The notes below the pieces were generated by a model. That model saw only the letters and a program-made list of their open reading frames with translations, did not search any database and was not told the DNA's origin. This document shows positions 22,310 to 33,896 of a stretch of 64,000 nucleotides of DNA, one piece after another. The DNA is from Pseudeuparius sepicola. Its lineage: Eukaryota; Arthropoda; Insecta; Coleoptera; Anthribidae. The position numbers and the translations under genes were made by a program. Position 1 is the stretch's first letter; the number at the start of each line of letters is the position of its first letter. The DNA lies in contig OY987298.1 of NCBI GenBank assembly GCA_963920635.1, positions 310,001 through 374,000 of the forward strand. The letters run 5' to 3'.

Positions 22310-23061
22310 TATTCTACAAGCCACATAATATTTCACTTTTAAGGTTTTTTAAGGTTGTCGTCAAACACAACGTAAAGGTTATTGCACCATGTAATATTGT
22401 CAAAAGGTCTCTAAAAAGCCATATCGATTATAACTATTTACGCAAGTATAACATAAGATCTGTGAAATTATACCATCGCTATCCACCGCATTTCGCTGCA
22501 CAAATGGCCAGCCGTCGCACAGTGTAACCCATGAAAGTATTGTGCTACAATATGTATCTAGTATTGTGCTACAATATCTATCTTCTCTGTCTCATTCATC
22601 TCTTTTTACTACTATAATACCGGGTTCGATCAATATGGTTAAAAAGTGTTTTGTCTCTTATTTTATTGCCGAGGCGCCTGTTCTCGAGCTACCCTGGTAA
22701 AAGTATAAATTAACTCGCTTGGAACACAATGGTATACGAGGCGCGATCTATTTCATAGCATTTACCACGCTCTGCTGTCTGCTAGGTACTCAGCAAAAAA
22801 AATCAAAGGTTTTCATGCGGTCGACGTCGACCTAGTCAAAGAGGCGGCCAATAAGAAAGCGAGAGTAGCAATTTGATTGGTCGGCGTTTCGGAGATCCAC
22901 GGAGCAGGTGTCTACGTGGGCCAGTTAGGCCAGGACAACCAGTGCCGGGTACGGAAATAAGGATTGCGCTTTATTTTACGGATTTTGGTTTTGTGTATAG
23001 ATTTTTGTGTGGTGTTGTTTTGTGTGAAACAAAATTATTGGTTTGCTTTGGTTTCAATTAT
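22310..23061 (+). repeat. Dispersed ~760-bp repeat, copy 1
   Basis: The whole stretch recurs in inverted orientation at 62280-63085, with shared landmarks: ATTTCACTTTTAAGG at the start, the palindrome GGTCGACGTCGACC (22822-22835), GTTTCGGAGATCCACGGAG and GTGTGGTGTTGTTTTGTGTG at the end. It contains no convincing open frame. Its far end in the other copy continues into AGAGCATTTAAATAAAG, which matches the outer module of the hairpins at 37841 and 57851. Confidence 0.78.
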
Positions 23062-23697
23062 TTCAAAGTTTATACCCCGATTACTGTAAGAAGTCCCGAT
23101 TTTGTCAGATGACATTCTCCACAAAATCCCTAGGAATTTTCTGTTAACAATGGGTATATATAGCATTGGTATATGTGTCTCAACCAGTTAATGACGTCAC
23201 CCATCGATTTATGATGTGAAAAGTTACCCAAGTGATACGAAAAAAGAGCATAATAAAATAAAAAGCCTATTGCAATCACGATTATACCGCTATAAACAAA
23301 AATAACTATGACTGCAACTCATTTTAATAATAATTTCAAACATCATGGAAACACTTTTCATTTTGGTATTTTGTAATAATCAGCTGCTTTTGGCAGCGTC
23401 TATGGGCGGACTCAGGCAAATTTAGCTCGGTGTGTCAAAGTTACAGTGAAGGTTTTCCAGATCGTTCAAACTGGTTCAAACATTCGGTAATGAAAATATT
23501 CGCGGGTTTTCTACGTTTCGTGAGTTTTACCTTCATCTGTGTTGTTCTTGTTCGTGTTACTTTTCATGTTATTAGTGAAAATGGGTCGTTACTGACCTGA
23601 ACTTATGACCCGGTTGCATTTTTTGCTGCATTAATGCCAACTTAGGATATCGAAATTACCAATTGACAGTCCCAGTAAGGACTTCTTAAAATAATGT
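23062..23697 (+). repeat. Dispersed ~630-bp repeat, copy 1
   Basis: Begins ATACCCCGATTACTGTAAGA and ends GGACTTCTTAAAATAATG. Copy 2 at 25941-26412 is clearly homologous, with shared words GATTTTGTCAGATGACA, AGAGCATAATAAAATAAAAA and TGACCTGAACTTATGA, but lacks ~160 bp present here (about 23390-23560). AAGAAGTCC appears at both ends in inverted orientation. It appears to be inserted into the end of the preceding repeat. Confidence 0.72.
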
Positions 23698-25440
23698 GAG
23701 TATATTTTATTCTTTTTTATGTTGTTCCAAGTGACTTCATTATTATACCATACCTATTTCACTGTGAAATCAAGCTAGTTTTGCTCATATGGGAATTTAA
23801 GTTACACTAATGATGATATTTATGTGTATATTAATTTCGAATATATTTTTTATTGTGTGTATCTAAGAAAAAAGTGAACAAATATATACTTTAAACGTTG
23901 TTCCTTTCGAAAAAGCCAAATATCTACTTAAACTAAAAATATTGCTAATTTAATTTGTATATTTTTTGCTATATTACCAACCGCTCACCCCGTACCTATG
24001 AGCAGAGGCACGTCCAGGCAGCTTTGAAATTCGAAACCGAATTCCCCCAAACCGATTCGATTAACCCAACACACTGGAATTGTTTAAACGCGCGTGTAAT
24101 TTACAGAGGGATGCCTAAAGGGCCGAGTATTGCTTTACCGCCGTTTTCTTTTTTTTTTTTGTTTTTTGCAGCTTTCGTTTTTGCCAAGGGAGATGGGGGC
24201 AAATTCTACAGGGGTAAATCGGGATTTCATTACACTGGAATTGTTTCAGTTATTGAAGAGTAAAAAGTGTTATATTTTGAATGTTTTCCCGGGCTTCGAT
24301 CTACTGTCGCCCGCGGCGTAGAATAGCTTCTAGTCAGGCCAATCGGTTAGTGTATTTTTTCGCAAAAAAACTGGCCACTGTTTTCGTATGGATCGACGTA
24401 ATTTATTAACAAACTAAAACAACGTTCCAGCTCAGTACGGTTGGTGGATAAAGCACACATACTGCCAAATTGAATTTACACAATAGAAAGCTTAAAATTT
24501 TCATATTGTTTCGGTTACGGGCGAGTTTCGGCGAATTTGCTCAATAATTCAAAAAGGGCAAGCGCCGCGGCCTCCGCGTGTAAATTTTGTTCATTTATGG
24601 GGACAGAGTTATAACAGGTAAATTTTATATTGATCCAAACCCAAAACTTTTAGAGGAAACATTGGAGACAATATTCTATATTGCTATGGCAAAGATCTTT
24701 TCACACATTTTGAAATAAAGTTGTCCAAAACCTCACTATATTTCACAGGATCGGCTTAGGAACGACGTGCCAGCCAAAATCCATATTCGATGGATAATGC
24801 TGGCTTCTTATTTATGGCTCTATAAAGGTGGCCCTTCGCCCTTCTTAGACTCGAATTTATCACCCGTATGGACAAACCTACAGGGCTCTGTAATAAGATA
24901 CTGAAGTAGGTATGCATTATTTTTTACAATTAAATATTTTTTTCCATAAATATGCCTTAAGTGCATATAAAACTTTGTTGCGAAATTAATGGTGTCTTCT
25001 TTTTATTGTAGGTCTAATATTTTAGGAGCTACACTAAAAAATGTGAAACTACGAGAGATCTAAAGTTACTTTATTCGCAATTTATTAAATTTTAATAATA
25101 AATAAATATATTTTCTTATGTAAGAAAACTTCCTGGGTTTCTAGCATATTTATATTGAAAAGTTCAGTTAACAGATTTTATTACAACGATAAAGATAAAG
25201 ATAAAGAAAATTGTTATGGGAATTCAACGATGTATCGTTTTTTATTGTAGCTCTAATGTTTTAGGAGCTACACGCTACACTATAATAAATTAAGAGAAGT
25301 TTAAAATCTTTGGGCTATTCCACTAATATTTATAATTTTTATAGATAATATCTTTGCTATACGTATGCAGGTGGAACAAGGAATAAGAATCATATTGTAA
25401 AGCAAAGACAATCCCATCTAGATTGTCTTTGTGTAATGTG
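23698..25440. other. Unassigned sequence with a short direct repeat
   Basis: No gene recognised. A ~35-bp direct repeat (TTTTTATTGTAGNTCTAAT..TTTTAGGAGCTACAC) lies at 25002-25037 and 25238-25273, each able to form a small hairpin. A (GATAAA) short run lies at 25189-25206. 24070-24320 is GC-richer without a recognisable product. Confidence 0.35.
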
Positions 25441-25463
25441 TCAAAAATTTAACCGTTTTGTGT

Positions 25464-25500
25464 ACAGGGTGACTATTTAAACACCGGCACCCGAAAACAG
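25464..25500 (+). mobile_element. Solitary CAGGGTG transposon end
   Basis: TA followed by CAGGGTGACTATTTAAACAC; no partner end is found nearby. Confidence 0.4.
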
Positions 25501-25940
25501 AAACGAACAAAATGTAACTTTCAAAATTGAGACATGAACTAGTAAACCTTTTGCGTTAAATTAAAAACTACTGTATTAAACTACTGCAACGAAAATTATT
25601 ATTTGAATATTATATATTTTATATGAATGATGCAATACTTTCTGCTAAAACAATGCCTTTATTATTTCAATTCTTCAAACTGTTAAGAATAAGTTCAGTA
25701 AGTATATTTGTTTCCAATCATTGTTCTTGAATTGAGAATATTCCGTCAAAATTGTATAGTTTTTCAATGTGATATAGTTTTGCTTTAGGTTTATATTATT
25801 AGTTTTGAAATGAATATATATTTTGAAGAAAATAATTTTTTTATTTTGAAAATATATTTTTCTGTGTGTAGGAGTGTGAATTGGTTAGAACTTTTATTAA
25901 GAAGAAATAAGAATCAAAATAATAAAAAAACAATATGTTC

Positions 25941-26412
25941 TATACCCCGGGATTGCTGTAAGAAATCCGGATTTTGTCAGATGACAAGTCTTCACAAAAT
26001 CTCTAGGAATTTTTTGTTAACCATGGGTATAACATTGGTATATGCGTCGCAACCAGTTATTGACGTCACTCAATGATTTATGATGGTAAAAGTTTTCGAA
26101 GTGATACTAAAAGAGCATAATAAAATAAAAACCCTATTCCAGTCACGATTATACCTCTACAAATAACAATATAATAATTATGACTACAACTCAGTTTAGT
26201 AATAATTTAAAACGTCATGTAAACACTTCTCATTTTGGTACTTTGGTATAATGTGTCAAAGTGACAAGTATTATTAGTAGTTATTCATTGTGCAAATAGG
26301 CTCGTTACTGACCTGAACTTATGATGCCGGTTGCATTCTTTGCTGCATTGATGCGAACTTTAGGATGCCGAAATTACCAATGGACAGCCCTAGTAAAAGC
26401 TTCTTAAAAAAT
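25941..26412 (+). repeat. Dispersed repeat, copy 2 (of 23062-23697)
   Basis: Begins ATACCCCGGGATTGCTGTAAG and ends AGCTTCTTAAAAAATTG in direct orientation to copy 1. It carries an internal deletion relative to copy 1 and numerous substitutions, so both are old. Confidence 0.72.
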
Positions 26413-27162
26413 TGATTATAGATATGCACCAATCACGGATAAAAACAGCTACCTACTTTTCTGATCAATTTTGAAGGGCTTTTTCAACTTTCCAGTTGAT
26501 TCTGAAGCTCGTTATTCTTTGCATCTACCAAATTGAATTATAGGTTCCACTTCCAGTCGAAATTTATGAATAACTCCATTAGACCGCGCTTTTCGACGAA
26601 CCAATTAAACAAACCTACGAGATTAATTCATAAACAATGCCGGTGCCAAAGCCGCAAAACCCACGGCACCGTGAAAATTCTCACAAGAACCCAGGAACGG
26701 ACGATTAATCACATAGAGGGGGGATAAATAAATAAAAATAAATCGGTCCGATCTCCTCTGGCCGGGAATGAAGACATCAAAGCAGGCCGGTTTCGGACAG
26801 GCCAAGGCCTCCTTTGTTCTCCGCGCACGATTTCGGATTCGGAATGCCGAACGACAGGGCCGGATCGATGATATTTTCCTAGTGGTAGAGTCCCGCTTTT
26901 TATAATTTCGTAGATGCATTGTTCCTTCGCTACCGCTCTTTTACAATAGTTACAACCTTCGCCGACATACCTCCGTTCCAAACCGTCCGTGTCGGAGAAG
27001 TGTCCGTATTATTAGCGGCCAGAAACTGTGGGGGCTTTTTAATGGTTACGTGCGAACAGCGATGATGCGATGATGGGCAGATTGGCGATGTCTCAATTGC
27101 CGGCTGCGGACCGTTCGTGCGGGAGATTCGGAGCCGCGGGCAGCTGACGAGATCGGGAGATG
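26413..27162. other. Unassigned sequence
   Basis: No gene recognised. 26720-27160 is mixed GC-rich sequence with overlapping short open frames and no domain. Ends in the hAT target duplication GAGAAATT (27163-27170). Confidence 0.3.
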
Positions 27163-27363
27163 GAGAAATTCACGGGCGTAGCCAGGATTTAGTTTTGGGG
27201 GGGGGGGGTTTAGTTTGAGAAGTAAATAAAACAACAAAAATATACTTACATGAAATTTAATATCTATATATTCATCCGAAAAACTACGACATATTTATAA
27301 AGTTCTTAACTTTAAATGAAATGGATAAATTAATTTTGTTCCTCTGCGCTAAATCTAAAACCA

Positions 27364-27798
27364 TTAAAGAAGAAATCTTCGGCTTTTTCTTTTAAATATA
27401 TCCACTACTTCATCTGCATGAATTTCTGTTCCATAGTGAATGTTCATTAGAGCCAAACCATTAAGTCTGTTTTCACTTGTAGTGTTTCGTAAATAGTTTT
27501 TCAGTCTCCTTAGGCTCGAGAAAGACCTTTCTGGGGTAGCAGTGGATACAGGAATGGTAGCCAAGATTTGTAGTAATGTGTAAATATTAGGATAAAGGTT
27601 TTTATCGCACATACCTATAGGCATTCCAAACTAGATTTCGGGGTAGGCAGTCTTCTTATCAGCATGCAAGGTAGCTGAAGCTTTGATAGCTAAATCCAAA
27701 TTTGTTTCTTTATTAGAAACCCCTTGACCTTGACTACACCACTTTTTCCAGTAGTCCATACCTTTAAGTTCATCACCCTTCCTTTTTCTCCCCTCCAT
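27364..27798 (-). pseudogene. Deleted hAT transposase: N-terminal piece joined to C-terminal dimerisation region
   Basis: The first ATG in frame is at 27798-27796 (MEGRKRKGDELKGMDYWKKW). An in-frame TAG at ~27628 follows TAYPEI, and the same frame then continues into NLYPNIYTLLQILATIPVST, ATPERSFSSLRRLKNYLRNT, TSENRLNGLALMNIH. This matches the Dimer_Tnp_hAT pattern (TPERSFS..LKNYLR..M..RLNGLALMNIH). It ends at a natural-looking stop near 27364. The middle (RNase H-like catalytic core) is missing. The frame is open upstream of the ATG to about 27873 without another ATG. A truncated protein could at most interfere with a full enzyme; that is inference. Confidence 0.88.
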
Positions 27799-27986
27799 TT
27801 TTCGACAGTAATAATGATTCACGTATCTATCCTTAACAAGGTCATCCAATAACAGCGCACTAAAATTACTCACTTACACGGTACACTTAATTCTCTTCAC
27901 TATTCGTTCACCACTTTTCACTTTTATTCGCTTCGAGTTCGCATGGAACAATACTGCCGTAAGCGCGGTCACGCGCCGCGGCGCCG

Positions 27987-28042
27987 CTTATATAGCAGCC
28001 CAGTAGCCGTCCAGAAACTTCCACGAACTTCCACAAAGTTCC
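27987..28042 (-). promoter_or_regulatory. Heat-shock-like promoter of the hAT element
   Basis: On the minus strand, CTATATAAG at 27995-27987 is a good TATA box. About 25-50 bp upstream are three GAA cores exactly 10 bp apart (28041-28039, 28031-28029, 28021-28019), one forming GAAGTTTC, the GAAnnTTC heat-shock unit. The start codon at 27798 lies ~190 bp downstream of the TATA box. A donor-like GTAAGTGAG at ~27877 may mark a leader intron. The layout is like insect hsp70 promoters, but heat inducibility is not shown by sequence alone. Confidence 0.5.
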
Positions 28043-28314
28043 GCTCATTTCGACCGAGGGGCGTGGCGAATAATCGAGAAACAACGCAAAGTGTCCCTAC
28101 AATACAAAATAGTTCGGCTGCAACTGCGTCTGCCTCTCGTCAAAAGATGGCGCTAGGCGCTACTATTACTACATATATTCAAACGTAATAATAATTTAAC
28201 TCTTCACTCCTCGTATTTTTTCGGTATAATATTAGGTAATATTTTGCTTATTTCGGGGGGGGGGGGGGGTTTGAACCCCCGAAACCCCCCCTTGGCTACG
28301 CCCGTGGAGAAATT

Positions 28315-28800
28315 GCTTCATTATTGAAACGGCCGGGCATGGCCGGCGCGCAAAAACAACGGGTTTCCATGGAACGGACGATGCCAAAAATTTAATTTGT
28401 TTACATTTAACGTTCGTTTAAAAAAACACAAAAATTACCTTTGTCTGAAAAAATCAAAGTTCACTCTTTTAATAACAATCATAGAATTTTGTGAGATAGG
28501 TCCCAACCAATGGGGAACTTGAGCATTTTTTTAGTTCTTTAATATATTTTCCTATCTATAGAAAGAGCACATACCAAAAAATATCAGCCCTCAAATCGCA
28601 ATATTTAATTTGCAATAAATAATTAAAGTTGTGACCGCAAGCTATTCATCTGAAACGACACGAAAAGCGAGGGAATGGTCGTGACATCACACCGCTCGAT
28701 CGATCGGAAGGCAGTGACGGGAGTGACAGCTACACAGAATTTAAAAGGATCTGATATACGAGTAGGTCAAAAATAAGAACCTCGTAAAAATCTAAATTTA
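28315..28800. other. Unassigned sequence
   Basis: No gene or repeat recognised. Confidence 0.3.
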
Positions 28801-28880
28801 GCAAGCACTTCTTTAACTGAATAGTGAAGCTATGGGACTAGTAATTCGTAGGTCCCGGGTTCAATCCCACAAAAAGTGTT
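28801..28880 (+). repeat. tRNA-like segment with B-box, possible SINE relic
   Basis: GGTCCCGGGTTCAATCCCA at 28851-28869 matches the T-arm/B-box pattern GGTTCRANNCC. AGCACTT (28804-28810) could pair with AAGTGTT (28874-28880). The T stem pairs poorly and the D arm is not clear, so this is not a working tRNA; a tRNA-derived SINE or tRNA pseudogene is more likely. Confidence 0.35.
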
Positions 28881-29051
28881 TTTTGTTATCACTGCATTCC
28901 ACCTCTTATATTTATCACTGATTATCATTTTTAGTAATAATTGGATAATGGTTATTATGAAGATTATTACTCACAATCTATTTCATAGTGTATTTCACTA
29001 CAAAGTATTTCTTTGCCTAATATGAAATTGTCGGTAGCAGGAAAAATGTAA

Positions 29052-29168
29052 TACATTGCTCGATGCGTAAGCTCTTTTTGGCCTCGGAGATAGTTATAAG
29101 ACCCGAGGCAACAAGGGCGTTAAACAACCTCCTTGGCCAAAAAGTGCGCTTACGCATCTAGCAATGTA
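29052..29168. repeat. Hairpin repeat with ~32-bp stem
   Basis: TACATTGCTCGATGCGTAAG at 29052 pairs with CTTACGCATCTAGCAATGTA ending at 29168; the stem continues through CTTTTTGGCC / GGCCAAAAAG. The loop contains CCTCGG and CCGAGG. The architecture, including the GC-rich loop, resembles the hairpins at 36588 and 63098. Confidence 0.6.
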
Positions 29169-30125
29169 CATACATAACTACCTACTTAATACAGCGCACA
29201 CACTTTTCAAACGTTATCAACAATATCAAGACTGAGACTATAATAAGACGGATAGACAAGGATAGGTCGTTATCGTTGCTCTTTCTAAACAAAGCGTGCG
29301 TCGTGCTGTAATTTTTATACATGTGCCGCCCATATTAGTTTATACATGGTGCCGCCGCCCACCAGAGACGCCACCACCAACAGACTGCTTGACGTCACAA
29401 CCAAGGAGGGCGCGTTACAAGAATGATTATTTGAATTATGCAGTTTTTAATTGCTTACATTTATTATATAAATATAAAAAATGAGTTTTTTTTAACTCTG
29501 GTTCATTTAATGGTAATAAATTACGTTTAATAGTTAATAATCAATAAAAATTCTAGAAATCAATGAAAATCGCGTTTTAACTAACTATTTTACCTGCCTA
29601 CTCGCTTAAATCAAGGTGCATGTGGATTAAATCTGTAATTTACTTTGTTACAAATAATAATAATGTCAATGGGTAGGTATCCCTAAATATAAAAACCCAA
29701 TCTAAGAATTATGATATAGCAAAAATTGATCGAAATAAATGGTGGATTAAAAGAAAAAATTGAAATTTTATTTTTACTTTAGGTTTTTTGTATTGAGGTA
29801 GGTACCTACTTATACTTACAATTTCATTTGTTTTCAATCCCGATGCTTGATTTAAGAGACTATGCAAGTAAAATCACGATTTTCATTGGTTTCTAGAATG
29901 TTTATTGTTTATATTTTTTAACAAAATTTGGCACAAACGCATTTTAAGGGATACTCAATCCACTGGAATTTTTCAGAATTTTTTATAAAAATAGGTCAAA
30001 TTTTTTTATAAAAATAGGTATGCCTAATATGATTTATTTAAAAAGAACTGTTATTAATGATTTAAGTTCCATATTTTCCTATATTTTGTTTTATTTCTTG
30101 ATAATAACAACGGCAACTAAAATAC
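29169..30125. other. AT-rich sequence with a decayed mariner repeat
   Basis: No gene recognised. Near 29945-30000, GGGATACTCAATCCACTGG followed by TTTTTCAGAATTTTTTATA resembles GGGGTGCTCAATCCATTGG.. inside the inverted repeat of the element at 7730, so a decayed relative of that repeat probably lies here. Confidence 0.35.
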
Positions 30126-30135
30126 TCTATAACCG

Positions 30136-30311
30136 TTGACTGACGTATTAATAAGACTTCTCACGGCTATAGTTTCATGTCCTGGAAAGTAGATGACGCC
30201 TATGGTCAACAATGTATTTTGCGTTGTATTTTGTCTCCGGGAAGCGCATGGTGAGCCAGAGAACTGTCAAACATGACAGCTCATGAGCAGTCTTTATTAA
30301 TACGTCAGTCA
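30136..30311. mobile_element. Small MITE with TTGACTGACGTATTAATA ends
   Basis: TTGACTGACGTATTAATAAG at 30136 and its complement TATTAATACGTCAGTCAA ending near 30312. TATAACC lies just outside both ends and may be part of the repeat or of a target duplication. The interior (ACAATGTATTTTGCGTTGTA, CTCCGGGAAGCGCATGG) recurs at 48690-48788, and the joined ends recur at 19693. Confidence 0.62.
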
Positions 30312-30312
30312 A

Positions 30313-31262
30313 TGCTATAACCTGAACTATAACCTATACCTGTTGCTGTATTTAAAAATCTTGCATAAATGATATTCTTATGATGAATTCTATCACTTTG
30401 TATATTTAACTTTGACATATAGCCTTGAATTTAAAACTTCAAACTTTTTTGGTTCTAATTTTCTAACCTGTTCATAATGGTTGCATTTGCTTTGTCCTTT
30501 CAAAAACATGAATAGTAGGTACCTACCTGTTGGTAATAAGGGTTCTTAATTTTTTTTAAATATTTTTGCACATTCGTACTTATTATTTTTTTATGAAAGT
30601 ACTCAAAGCTGGGCAAGCTGGCGAGGATTCCCAAAATACGTACCTATGACAAAGTTTACAGAATAAAATAAACTTTGCCTATGATAAAATTACATAACTT
30701 CAGTTAATTCTAAGTTGAATTATATTTCTAATAATAATTATTAAAAATTTAACATAATAAAATTAAATTTTGGCCCCGATGAAGGTCAAACTGTTGACCG
30801 AAAGCTTAGTTTATTAGAAAGAAGTTGTACTAATATTATATGATTGGCCGAAGAACCGTTATTTCCTGAAATTTGAATATTTTACAGCCCTGATAGTAGG
30901 TACCTTATAGTTGATCCAAATTTCGTTCTTACAAGCTCTTATTTTTTAGTGTTAAATCTGAATTAACCCGACAAAGTGCCAGAACTTATTTAACAGTTAC
31001 TGTACCACAAACCTCAATTTTTCTCGTATTAATTTCTCCGACATTTTCTATCCTGTACCTACACCATTGTACAGCTAACGAGTAGCCACGGCCTCACCAC
31101 TGCCGCAGTGGTGATTATTAGAGGCCTCGGTCATCATACGGACGCCCAGTGCTCAGTGCTTCATGTTGTTGTTTTACGTGCCCATGCCGCCCAGTTCCGA
31201 TTTTTTGTATTTTTTGTTTTGGGTTTCCGTTGCCGAAATTACGAGCGACTGTAACGGAGACA
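30313..31262. other. Unassigned sequence with a hammerhead-like fold
   Basis: No gene recognised. CCGATGA at 30776-30782, a perfect 6-bp stem GGTCAA/TTGACC (30784-30799) and GAAA at 30800-30803 give the order of a hammerhead ribozyme core, but with C instead of U in CUGAUGA and no clear third stem. It may be a relic of a Penelope-like element end. Confidence 0.25.
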
Positions 31263-31264
31263 TA

Positions 31265-32777
31265 GAGGGTGACCATATTTCGAGTCTACGCATGGGGATC
31301 TTGGTTATCTCAAGAGATACGAGTTCGGTTCAATTGGGGCAAAGTTGCGGAATTTGATGCCGAGTGATATGGTAAAAAGAAATGTAGGCTGGCCCTTTTC
31401 GTTTTGAAAATAATGCGAAAAACTGAAAATTGTCGTTTTCGTTTTTGTTTTTTTTAAACGAAAACGAATGGCGCTGGACATTTCTAAATTAACATTATTA
31501 AGGCACTTTTTTACCAGGAATCTAAATATGGCCTCGCATTTTTTTTTCTCGCCTCCCTGGACAAAGATATGACGATCAACTTTTATTTTTCTTATGGGCG
31601 TCATATTGGATTTTTGCATTTTTGAAAAGAGGATTTTTTTCTGGTTAAAATGGTATGTCACACATTATGCTTTACTTTGTTTTTCTTGCTGTAATATCAA
31701 ATTAATCGTTTTTCCATAGAGTGCCTTGGAAACGTAAGCCCCATAATGTTTGACGTCTTTTCATAGAGTGCCTTGGAATGGAAACATAAGCCTAGTTACC
31801 CATTGTTACGAAGTGTGCTTTGGAATATTGTTTAATGGTTTCGTAAAATTTCAGTTAATGTTAAGTTTATTGATTAAGTAAATCATAAACTTACCATTCG
31901 TCATTTGCCATATAGCACATTAACACTAAAAGAGTCAACACAAGAACAACAAAAACCTAGACGAGTAGACAATCCTATTTTAAAATAAATGTTCAATTTG
32001 TCCTCCTTGTTCCCCAAGGCACAATGCAGCAGTTTCCTTAAATTGGTTATGGCTCGTCAAATATCCCTTCGACGTTATTTATATTTGAGGAATAATAAAT
32101 TTGAATCATGTCACGCTTTTTTCATGTGAAAATGACATTTTTTCAGTAAAATAAAGTATCAGTGACACTTAAACTTGTACTAAACTATCAAACGTTGTAT
32201 GGGGCCTATTTTCCAAGGCATTCTATGCAGAAATATCAAACATTACGGGGCTTATGTTTCCAAGGCACTCTATGCAAAAACGTCAAACATTATGGGGCTT
32301 ACGTTACGAAGGCACTCTATATAATATGCAAAAACGATTAATTTGATATTACGGCAAGAAAAACAAAGTAAAGCATAATGGGTGACATATCATTTTGACC
32401 AGAAAAAAATCCTCTTTTCAAAAATGCAAAAATCCAATATGGCGCCCGTAAGAAAAATAAAAGTTGATCCTCATATCTTTGTCCAGGGAGGCGAGAAAAA
32501 AAGTCGAGGCCATATTTAGATTCCTTGTAAAAAAGTGCCTCAACAATGTTTAACTTAGAAATGTCCAGCGCCATTCGTTGTCGTTTAAAAAAATAAAAAC
32601 GAAAATGACAATTTTCAGTTTTTTCACATTATTTTCAAAACGAAAAGGGCCAGCCAAAATTTCTTTTTATCATGTTACTCGGCATCAAATTCCGCAACTT
32701 TGCCCCAGTTGAACCGAACTCGTATCTCTTGAGATAACCAACATCCCCATGCATAGACTCGAAATACGGTCACCCTG
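31265..32777. mobile_element. Fold-back TA element with transposase 3'-end remnant
   Basis: Ends GAGGGTGACCATATTTCGAG (left, first base changed from C) and complement CTCGAAATACGGTCACCCTG (right), flanked by TA at 31263-31264 and 32778-32779. Arms of several hundred bp mirror each other (TGCCCCAGTTGAACC / GGTTCAATTGGGGCA, and GAGTGCCTTGGAAACGTAAG modules repeated twice per arm). The loop retains the end of a transposase gene (31980-32090). Confidence 0.85.
31980..32090 (-). pseudogene. C-terminal scrap of mariner-type transposase
   Basis: Minus-strand reading gives YLTSHNQFKETAALCLGEQG followed by GQIEHLF and a TAA at 31982-31980. This matches the last residues of the family (compare KRCNICVNNNGGLFEHAPF at 18336-18663): a cysteine, then GG, then a hydrophobic-E tail before the stop. 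Upstream the frame closes within ~15 codons. It shows that the element descends from a transposase-bearing ancestor. Confidence 0.65.
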
Positions 32778-32779
32778 TA

Positions 32780-33890
32780 TACACCAAAACCTTCACTTTT
32801 TTATAATCGTATAATATCAGTAAAGGGAGAAATTGCAAAAAAATATTAGATACAAATGAGAGGTTTTCCTTTTGCTCTCTTCAAACTTCTTCAGTTCCCT
32901 CAAATCGCAAACCAAAGCCAAAAACTTCCGGGCCAAGAAGTTGTCGGCGGGAGTTGGGTTTGGCTCGTTAACACCACAGCACCGCGGAAATTAAGGACTT
33001 CCCTCCGTTGCACTTTTCCAAGTGGTCAACTCCGGAGTTTTGGAAGTTTCCTGATCCCCCGGACGGAATACAAAGTGCGCGGAAAGTTCTCGTTTAAATG
33101 GAGTCTGTAATCTTCTTAGAATCGACGTTAAATAAGTACAGAGTGTCCCGGAATAAATTCATCAGAATGGCCAATGGTCATTATTATCAATCGATTTTGT
33201 AGTGACGACACATTGTAGTATTCGCAATTGCAAAAGCTCCAAAATTTTCATATTAATTTCATAAAAAGTAATTAAGTAGCGCGGAGCTGGGAATGGCTCA
33301 TTAAAACAGAAATTGGCGAATTACGATTCCACAACTGCCAAATTGTTTGGGGTTACTCTGTATTATTCGCACCGCTAGACGAAGTTACAAATTGCCTCAT
33401 TAACAAACCAGGCTCTAAGAGAAAACTCATGCAATTTGCTGAATTTAATGACGCTATGAGAGTTTACTGTTGACAAATTTATATATCGCATATTCGTGGA
33501 AGCTTTTAGTAGTCACCTGGTGATGCATTATAGGTAAATCTACACTGGAATTATCAAAGATACAAAATCGATTGGATTTGCAAACTTAAAGATAAAATGA
33601 CCGAAAAACATGTTTGAGTTTTTGAATAAAGTATATTTTCTAAATGGGACACTCAAATCACAATAGGAAATAAAATACTAATAAAGGAAACTGTAAGCCC
33701 ATAGGCGGAGAGTCGGGTGGTTAATTTGTTGAAAGTCAAATCAGGACACTGTTAGTCACTTGCAAGATGGTTTATTCGGGGTCAGGCAAGGAAAATAAAA
33801 AGTTTATTCGGTTATTATCGTTTTTACTTGTTCTTAAAACCAACCCAACAATTTCGCAAAAATAACACTAATAAAACAAACTATTTGATA
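32780..33890. other. Mostly unassigned; possible 222-bp TA element
   Basis: CAGAGTGTCCC at 33139 after TA and GGGGTTACTCTG ending at 33360 before TA could bound a 222-bp MITE; the inverted ends match only partly. Otherwise nothing is recognised. Confidence 0.35.
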
Positions 33891-33896
33891 TTTATA

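Larger units (their letters stand above)
27171..28306 (-). mobile_element. hAT transposon, internally deleted, with perfect 8-bp duplication
   Basis: Ends CACGGGCGTAGCCAGG and complement (28306 inward: CACGGGCGTAGCCAAGG), flanked by GAGAAATT at 27163-27170 and 28307-28314. Long G runs lie just inside both ends (27197-27208, 28254-28269). The 1136 bp hold a 5' leader and promoter region, then a short gene remnant read on the minus strand ending in the hAT dimerisation region. Loss of the middle of the gene makes it non-autonomous; the perfect duplication suggests recent movement. Confidence 0.93.

Noticed and set aside
28801..28880. Functional tRNA gene
   Set aside because: Only the B-box region fits; the T stem has 2-3 pairs and no proper D arm is present, so it is listed as a tRNA-like repeat instead.
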